Shown here: one piece after another, positions 59,187 to 64,000 of the stretch | How positions within the stretch are numbered: position 1 is the stretch's first letter | How the letters are laid out: every line of letters begins with the position of its first letter | Assembly: GCF_036231945.1 (NCBI RefSeq) | Contig: NZ_CP109599.1 | Coordinates: 1,488,001 to 1,552,000 of the forward strand | Source of the DNA: Streptomyces sp. NBC_01429 | GTDB lineage: Bacteria; Actinomycetota; Actinomycetes; Streptomycetales; Streptomycetaceae | Direction: 5' to 3' | Length of the DNA: 64,000 nt | Made by a program: the position numbers and the translations under genes | Notes under the pieces: generated by a model | Databases searched by the model: none | Told to the model about the DNA's origin: nothing | What the model saw: only the letters and a program-made list of their open reading frames with translations

Positions 59187-60511
59187 CCGGCATGCTCGAC
59201 AGCGGCACCCGCCTCACCGCCGACAACGGCGACGAGGTGGAGGTCACCCGGATGCTCGGCGCGGGGGGCCAGGGCGAGGTCTACCAGGTGACGACGGCGC
59301 GCGGCGACAAGGCGCTCAAGTGGTACTACCCGGCCTGCGCGACCCCCGAGCAGGAGGAGATCGTCCAGGACCTGGTGGACCGCGGCTTCGACGACGACCG
59401 GTTCCTGTGGCCGACGTCCTACGTCCGCGCGCCGCACGGGTTCGGGTATCTGATGGACATCCGTCCGGACCGCTACAAGGGTCTGCCGGCCCTGTTCCGG
59501 CGGCAGCTGCGGACCACGCCCCGCGCCCTGCTGGCGGCGTCGCTCTACACGGTGGAGGCGTACCAGGCGCTGCACTCGGAGGGGATCGCCTACCGCGACA
59601 TCTCCTGGGGCAACATCTTCTTCGACCCGGACACCGGCGAGGTCCTCGTCTGCGACAACGACAACGCGGTGGTGGAGGGGGACAGCAGCGGGATCTCCGG
59701 GACCATGGAGTTCATGGCGCCCGAGCTGGTCCGCGCGGACCGGGGCGCCAGGCCCGGCACCCAGACCGATCTGCACTCGCTCTCGGTCCTGCTGTTCATG
59801 CTCCTGATGAACCATCACCCGCTCAAGGGCAGGAACGAGTTGGCGATCCACTGCCTCGACGAGGCGGCGGAGCGGAGGCTGTACGGCAGGCAGCCCCTGT
59901 TCGTCTTCGACCCGGCGGACAACTCCAACGCGCCCGACCCCGTCGAGCAGTCCACGGTCCTGCACACCTGGGCCGCCGCGCCCCGGACCCTTCAGGACCT
60001 CTTCACGCACAACTTCACCACCGGGCTGCGCGATCCGGCCACGCGGGTACGGGAGTCGCAGTGGCGGGACGCGCTGCGGGCCGTGCTGGACTCGGTGGTC
60101 GACTGCGCGCACTGCGGGCGGCAGAACATGACGGAGCCCGAGGAGACGGACGCGGGGACCTGCTGGTCCTGCGCGGGGGCGCTGGTGCTGCCGCCGCGGC
60201 TGGTCATCACCACTCCGCCGCCGCGCACCGAACGCCACGTCCGGCTGCGCCGCACCGCCAAGCTGCACACCCACCATCTGGCGCCGGAGCCCGCGCGGCA
60301 CGACTACAGCGACGCCACGCTCGTCGCCGAGCTGACCGAACACCCCAGCAGGCCGGGCAGGTTCGGGCTGGCCAACCGCTCGGACACGGAGTGGACCGGG
60401 ACCCGCTCCGACGGGACGAGCCAGCGCATCGCGCCGGGCCAGACCGTACCGCTGCGCTCCGGTCTCGAACTCACGCTCGGCGGGGCGCAGGCCGTCGTAC
60501 GGGCGAAGTAG
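59183..60511 (+). CDS. Ser/Thr protein kinase with divergent active site (YegI/TerY-P type)
   Basis: A 442-aa kinase. The Gly-rich loop is GAGGQGEVY (26-34) and the ATP Lys is K46 in ALKWYY. The catalytic loop is YRDISWGN (D139, N144), so HRD is YRD. The magnesium Asp is D158, where DND replaces DFG. MAPEL is the APE motif. A zinc ribbon follows (C308, C311, C327, C330), then a beta-rich C-terminal domain of about 90 residues. Key residues remain, so it is probably active, though the altered DFG may change regulation. ATG 59183 overlaps the phosphatase stop. Confidence 0.92.
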   Translation: MTGMLDSGTRLTADNGDEVEVTRMLGAGGQGEVYQVTTARGDKALKWYYPACATPEQEEIVQDLVDRGFDDDRFLWPTSYVRAPHGFGYLMDIRPDRYKGLPALFRRQLRTTPRALLAASLYTVEAYQALHSEGIAYRDISWGNIFFDPDTGEVLVCDNDNAVVEGDSSGISGTMEFMAPELVRADRGARPGTQTDLHSLSVLLFMLLMNHHPLKGRNELAIHCLDEAAERRLYGRQPLFVFDPADNSNAPDPVEQSTVLHTWAAAPRTLQDLFTHNFTTGLRDPATRVRESQWRDALRAVLDSVVDCAHCGRQNMTEPEETDAGTCWSCAGALVLPPRLVITTPPPRTERHVRLRRTAKLHTHHLAPEPARHDYSDATLVAELTEHPSRPGRFGLANRSDTEWTGTRSDGTSQRIAPGQTVPLRSGLELTLGGAQAVVRAK

Positions 60512-60536
60512 CCCTCCTCACCGCCGCGTTGCCCGT

Positions 60537-60560
60537 GCCGGGCCGGAGTTCCGGCCCGGC
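60537..60560. terminator. Hairpin between the kinase and the convergent gene pair
   Basis: GCCGGGCCGGA and its complement form an 11-bp stem around two bases, 26 bp after the kinase stop. It can end transcription in both directions. Confidence 0.78.
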
Positions 60561-60595
60561 GCGGGACGGGGGCGGAGTCTCACAGGGGCGGAGTC

Positions 60596-60925
60596 TCACA
60601 GCCCGATCAGGCGGCCGATCTCCTGCGCGAGCGCCACGCCTCCGCTGCCGGCCGCGAGGCCCAGCGAGATCGTCTCCAGCGCCTGCCGCAGCCGTCCCTG
60701 GTCGGCCGGGCGGCCCTCCTCGTCGGCCCGTACCAGCTCGCCGCGCACCACCTCGGCCTGCGCGGCGAGCGCCGGGCTGTCCTCGGCGCGCAACTGCCGC
60801 ACCAGCTCGGCGGCGAGGCGTACGGCCTCGGCCGCGCTCGTGCCGTGGTGATGGACCTCGATCCTTCCCCCGTCGCCGAAGTTGCTCGGCCCCGAGATCT
60901 CGCCGTGGAAGTTGAAGGTGCTCAT
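60596..60925 (-). CDS. 109-aa helical protein with N-terminal GPSNFG motif
   Basis: A small protein without signal peptide. Residues 5-22 form a Gly/Asn-rich segment (NFHGEISGPSNFGDGGRI) closely matching the end of the 491-aa neighbour. The remainder is helical (SAAEAVRLAAELVRQLRAED, ALAAQAEVVRGELV) and ends in a Gly/Ala/Leu-rich amphipathic segment (ISLGLAAGSGGVALAQEIG) like those of membrane-acting or effector-associated modules. The start is ATG 60925 after AGGAG. It is second in a minus-strand operon. I infer an effector or adaptor that assembles through the shared motif. Confidence 0.8.
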   Translation of the reverse strand: MSTFNFHGEISGPSNFGDGGRIEVHHHGTSAAEAVRLAAELVRQLRAEDSPALAAQAEVVRGELVRADEEGRPADQGRLRQALETISLGLAAGSGGVALAQEIGRLIGL

Positions 60926-60992
60926 GGGACTCCTGATGGGTCGAAACCGGTCGGGCCGGTCGGGCTGATCGGGGCCGGTCGGAGGCTGTCGG

Positions 60993-62468
60993 TCACGGGC
61001 CGGCCGGCGCGCCCGCCGGCTGCTGGCCGGGCCCGTAGGCGATCTGGCCGTTGTTGCCGAAGTTGCTGGGGCCGGTGACATCGCCGGAGAAATTGTAGGT
61101 CTGGGCGTTGATGACCTGCTGGGCCTGGTCGAAGGAGCCGGTGTCGACGTGGTGGTCCTTGAGGAACTTCTCCGTCGCGATCAGGACGCCCTGCTGGAGC
61201 CGGTGCAGGAAGTCCTGGGAGTCCGTGCGCTCGGAGTGGCCGACGCCGTCCCACGACGACACCCACTCCCGCAGGCTGCTGACGGCTCCGTGGTCGTAGA
61301 CGGCATGGCGCTTGCCGATGTCCTTGCGCCACTTCTCCAGCTCGCGCCGCCGCCGGTTCTGCTCAGCGGTACGGCGGCGGCCCCGGCCCGCCGCGCCCCG
61401 CAGCGCGGGCCAGAACCGCCCGCTCGCGTACCGCACCAGGCTCCACCAGCGCTCGAAGCCGTCGATGGGCAGCGTGTCGACGCGGTAGTGGCGGCCGCCC
61501 ACCGGAGGGATCGCGTAGGCGGCGACCTCCCAGGACAGACTGGGGTGCTGGAGCCGGGCGCGCAGATGCATCGACACGATGATCCGGCCGCCCTCGCCGA
61601 TCCGCTCCAGACTCAGATAGGTCCGGGCGCCCGCGCCCGGCTGGACCAGGCCCGACTGCACCAGCTTCGGGGAGATCCTGGCGCGCGGCCTGCCGAGCGG
61701 ATCGGGCAGCAGATCGCCGCCGATGAGACGGACATGCGTACCCAGCACATAGAGCCGGTTCTGGGCCCGCAGCCCTTCGAGGCCCGCGATGTTCTCCATC
61801 TCACGGGCGATGTACGTATGCAGGTCGACCGCGTCGAAGGGCGTGATCGTCAGCTTGCCGCCGGCGGGGTCGGCGGCCGGGCGGCTGATGTCGATGGGCT
61901 GCCAGACCGACTCCTTGATCTTCGTCCCGCTGCCGACGAACGGGTTGGTGCGCTCGGCGGCGGCCGTGTACGGCACGACGTTGGCGCGCCTCAGCTCCCG
62001 CAGCCGGTCCTCCACCTCGCCCGCGACCGGCGTCGCGAGCTCCTCGGGCTTCGTCCCCGACCTGAACACCGCGAACGCGGCGTCCCGGGCCGCGCTCTCC
62101 TCGGCGTGGACGAGCCACCAGGCGGTGCCCAGGGCCGCCAGCAGCCCGGCGCAGCCCGCGCCCACCACGGTGGACGACCCGCCGGCCAGACCGTAGAGGG
62201 CGACGACGACAGCCCCCAGCGCCCCGGCGGACAGCCGGGCCAGCCGGCGGTCCCGGGTGTCGAAGCGCCGTACCGCCGCGGTCGCGTGGCGTACCAGCGC
62301 CAGCAGGTTGACGCCGAGCGGCAGGCCCACGGCGGTCATCCGGTCGGCCGTGAACTCCCTGTGCACGTGCCGGGCGAAGTCCTCGTCCAGATGCGCCGAG
62401 GCGCAGAGCCGCCGCGTCACCCCGTCCTTCTGATACTGCGGCAACGGTGGCAGCCTTCGGCTCGCCAT
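60993..62468 (-). CDS. 491-aa membrane protein with C-terminal GPSNFG motif
   Basis: An unrecognised protein. Two transmembrane helices lie at about 78-95 and 100-120. A large soluble region follows with segments such as VWQPIDISRPAADPAGGKLTI, THVRLIGGDLLPDP and RIIVSMHLRARLQHPSLSWEV. A basic stretch (GRGRRRTAEQNRRRRELEKW) then leads to a helical region. Residues 459-476 (NFSGDVTGPSNFGNNGQI) repeat the motif of the downstream 109-aa protein, with a short Gly/Pro/Ala tail behind. The start is ATG 62468 after GGGGAGGGTGA. It is probably the membrane partner or sensor of the pair. Confidence 0.8.
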   Translation of the reverse strand: MASRRLPPLPQYQKDGVTRRLCASAHLDEDFARHVHREFTADRMTAVGLPLGVNLLALVRHATAAVRRFDTRDRRLARLSAGALGAVVVALYGLAGGSSTVVGAGCAGLLAALGTAWWLVHAEESAARDAAFAVFRSGTKPEELATPVAGEVEDRLRELRRANVVPYTAAAERTNPFVGSGTKIKESVWQPIDISRPAADPAGGKLTITPFDAVDLHTYIAREMENIAGLEGLRAQNRLYVLGTHVRLIGGDLLPDPLGRPRARISPKLVQSGLVQPGAGARTYLSLERIGEGGRIIVSMHLRARLQHPSLSWEVAAYAIPPVGGRHYRVDTLPIDGFERWWSLVRYASGRFWPALRGAAGRGRRRTAEQNRRRRELEKWRKDIGKRHAVYDHGAVSSLREWVSSWDGVGHSERTDSQDFLHRLQQGVLIATEKFLKDHHVDTGSFDQAQQVINAQTYNFSGDVTGPSNFGNNGQIAYGPGQQPAGAPAGP

Positions 62469-62566
62469 TCACCCTCCCCAGGGGCTCGCGTGCGTCTGCA
62501 CGGAGAAACCCTAGGCAACAAGCACCGGTTCTGTCCCGGGGGTTGACGGCGCGTCCCCCGAACGGT

Positions 62567-62595
62567 GAGCGCCGGTCCGCACGGGACCGGCGCTC
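62567..62595 (-). terminator. 12-bp hairpin terminator after msrB
   Basis: GAGCGCCGGTCC pairs with its exact complement around a 5-nt loop, 45 bp past the msrB stop on the minus strand. Confidence 0.85.
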
Positions 62596-62639
62596 GTCGT
62601 CCGGGATCGTTCTCCGGCGGGCTGGGCCCGCCGCCGGGC

Positions 62640-63047
62640 TCAGCCCTCGTCCGGCGCCAGCCGCAGCGAGATGCTGTTGATGCAGTACCGCTGGTCCGTC
62701 GGGGTCGCGTAGCCCTCGCCCTCGAAGACGTGCCCCAGGTGGGAGCCGCAGCGGGCGCAGCGCACCTCGACCCGGCGCATGCCGTGGGAGTTGTCCTCGA
62801 TCAGCTCGACCGCGTCGGTGTCCTTCGGGTCGTAGAAGGACGGCCAGCCGCAGTGCGACTCGAACTTCGTGTCGGAGCGGAAGAGGTCCGCGCCGCACGC
62901 GCGGCAGGAGTAGACCCCGGTCGTCTTCGTGTCCGTGTACTCACCGACGAAGGCGGGCTCGGTGCCTGCCTTGCGGAGCACCTGGTACTCCGCGGGCGAC
63001 AGCTCCGCGCGCCACTGCTCGTCCGGCTTGTCGATGTCGTACGGCAT
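62640..63047 (-). CDS. msrB: Peptide-methionine (R)-S-oxide reductase
   Basis: A 135-aa repair enzyme reducing methionine-R-sulfoxide in proteins. The zinc cysteines are C48/C51 (YSCRACG) and C97/C100 (VRCARCG). The catalytic Cys is C122 in RYCINSISL, with active-site HLGHVF and the conserved FESHCGWPSFYDP. The start is ATG 63047 after AGGAG. It follows murC by 10 bp on the same strand, so both are probably on one transcript, ended by the hairpin downstream. Confidence 0.97.
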   Translation of the reverse strand: MPYDIDKPDEQWRAELSPAEYQVLRKAGTEPAFVGEYTDTKTTGVYSCRACGADLFRSDTKFESHCGWPSFYDPKDTDAVELIEDNSHGMRRVEVRCARCGSHLGHVFEGEGYATPTDQRYCINSISLRLAPDEG

Positions 63048-63057
63048 GTCGTTCTCC

Positions 63058-64000
63058 TCAGTCGGCCGGTCGGTCGGTCAGCCGGGCCAGGATGCGCGGA
63101 CCGAGGTCCGTCACATCGCCGGCGCCCATGGTGAGAACGAGATCACCGGGCCGTGCCATTCCCGCCACGGCGTCCGGGACCAGGTCCTTGTCGTGGACGG
63201 CCGTGACCTCGGCGCCCGCCGCCCGCGCCGCGTCGGTGATCAGCGCGCTGGTGACACCGGGGATCGGGTCCTCGCGGGCCGGGTAGATGTCGAGGACCAC
63301 CGAGGCGTCGGCGAGGGCGAGGGACTGGCCCATCTCCGCGGCCAGCTGCTGGGTGCGGGAGAACAGATGCGGCTGGAAGACCACGAGGAGCCGGGAGCCG
63401 GGGGCCGCCGCGGCGCGCATCGCCTCCAGGTCGGCGGTCATCTCGGTGGGGTGGTGCGCGTACGAGTCGATGACCTGGACGCCCGCCGCCTCGCCCTTGA
63501 GCTGGAGGCGGCGCTTGACGCCGGTGTACTTGCCGAGCGCGGAGGCCAGATTGTGCGCCGGGATGCCCAGCGCCACGCCCGCGGCGAGCGCGGCGACCGC
63601 GTTGTGGGCGTAGTGGCGGCCGGGGACCGAGACCGTGAAGGTGAGGAAACGGCCGTCGAGGACGACGGTGACCTCGCTGGTCAGACCGCGGGCGGTGACC
63701 TTGTGGACGCGTACGTCAGCGCCCTCGGACTCGCCGTACGTGACGACCTTGGGCGTGGACAGGGCGCGGACCCGCGCGGTCAGCTCGGCGGCGCCCGGCT
63801 GGTCGGCCGCGATCACCAGGGTGCCGCCGGGGACGACCTTGCCGACGAACGTCTCGAAGGACTCGTAGATCTCGTCCATCGACGCGTAGTTCGCGTGGTG
63901 GTCCAGCTCGACGTTGAGGACGATCGCGACCTCGGGGTCGTACTTCTGGAAGCTGCGGTCGCTCTCGTCCGCCTCCGCGACGAAGATCTCCCCGTCGCCG
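63058..64000 (-). CDS. murC: UDP-N-acetylmuramate--L-alanine ligase, N-terminus outside window
   Basis: The C-terminal 313 residues of MurC, which adds L-Ala to UDP-MurNAc in peptidoglycan synthesis in the cytoplasm. Seen are the central-domain segments EADESDRSF and LNVELDHHANYAS, then the C-terminal ligase domain with GVKRRLQLKGEA, DSYAHHPTEM and VVFQPHLFSRTQQLA. The frame is open to the right edge, so the N-terminal domain and the ATP-binding GTHGKT motif lie outside. It is followed closely by msrB. Confidence 0.96.
   Translation of the reverse strand, partial: GDGEIFVAEADESDRSFQKYDPEVAIVLNVELDHHANYASMDEIYESFETFVGKVVPGGTLVIAADQPGAAELTARVRALSTPKVVTYGESEGADVRVHKVTARGLTSEVTVVLDGRFLTFTVSVPGRHYAHNAVAALAAGVALGIPAHNLASALGKYTGVKRRLQLKGEAAGVQVIDSYAHHPTEMTADLEAMRAAAAPGSRLLVVFQPHLFSRTQQLAAEMGQSLALADASVVLDIYPAREDPIPGVTSALITDAARAAGAEVTAVHDKDLVPDAVAGMARPGDLVLTMGAGDVTDLGPRILARLTDRPAD

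Overview
The window is high-GC, gene-dense chromosomal DNA of a Streptomyces-type actinomycete. The signs are strong G/C preference at third codon positions, frequent GTG starts, many 4-nt ATGA/GTGA gene overlaps, several apparently leaderless promoters, and families typical of the genus: streptogrisin-type protease, OleD-like macrolide glycosyltransferase, CebR box, CGNR regulator, SAV2148-type HEPN protein and the short cysteine-operon leader peptide. I see no tRNA, rRNA, insertion sequence, prophage or CRISPR array. Gene content looks like ordinary chromosome with one conflict/signalling island at the right.

Layout. 1-11.3 kb: a truncated GH13 alpha-glucosidase, small membrane and Cys-rich proteins, a CGNR regulator, a serine hydrolase, a secreted streptogrisin-like protease, two convergent small genes (VOC, AraC), a BrkB/YihY membrane protein divergent from an AidB-like flavoprotein, a GAF-domain regulator and a GNAT enzyme. 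11.4-21.1 kb: an assimilatory sulfur block. It runs leader peptide, sirA, small zinc ribbon, cysH, cysC, cysD, cysN, an SsuABC-type sulfonate importer and a sirohydrochlorin chelatase that would supply the siroheme of SirA. 21.1-30 kb (minus strand): ketopantoate reductase, then a metal/cell-surface group of a NicO-type Ni/Co transporter with a huge His-rich loop, a membrane-anchored TPR protein with a His-rich N-terminus, a secreted DUF4331 protein, a class E/F-type sortase and a secreted protein with a C-terminal anchor. A Fur-family-like (Nur-like) palindrome lies between the sortase and DUF4331 genes.

30-37.6 kb: accessory single genes: ABC ATPase, DUF1697, macrolide glycosyltransferase with a palindrome inside a leaderless promoter, an aminoglycoside-phosphotransferase fold protein, an EF-hand calcium-binding protein, a methyltransferase, a DEDDh exonuclease and the SAV2148-type HEPN protein. 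38-47.6 kb: alpha-glucan to trehalose conversion (glgX/treX, treY, treZ), interrupted by a CebR-box-controlled AA10 lytic polysaccharide monooxygenase and an FHA protein.

49.3-62.5 kb is the most interesting part. A compact plus-strand operon encodes an Fn3-like protein, two zinc-ribbon GTPases (one soluble, one membrane-anchored), a large GTPase-associated protein (GAP1 type), a previously easy-to-miss 48-residue membrane peptide, and a vWA / PP2C phosphatase / Ser-Thr kinase triad of the TerY-P (YegL-YegK-YegI) kind. It converges on a minus-strand gene pair, a 491-aa membrane protein and a 109-aa helical protein. These two share an 18-residue Gly/Asn-rich motif containing GPSNFG, at the C-terminus of one and the N-terminus of the other, the arrangement expected of paired amyloid-type signalling motifs. 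Together this looks like an NTP-dependent, phosphorylation-gated conflict or stress-response system. The window ends with msrB and a truncated murC.
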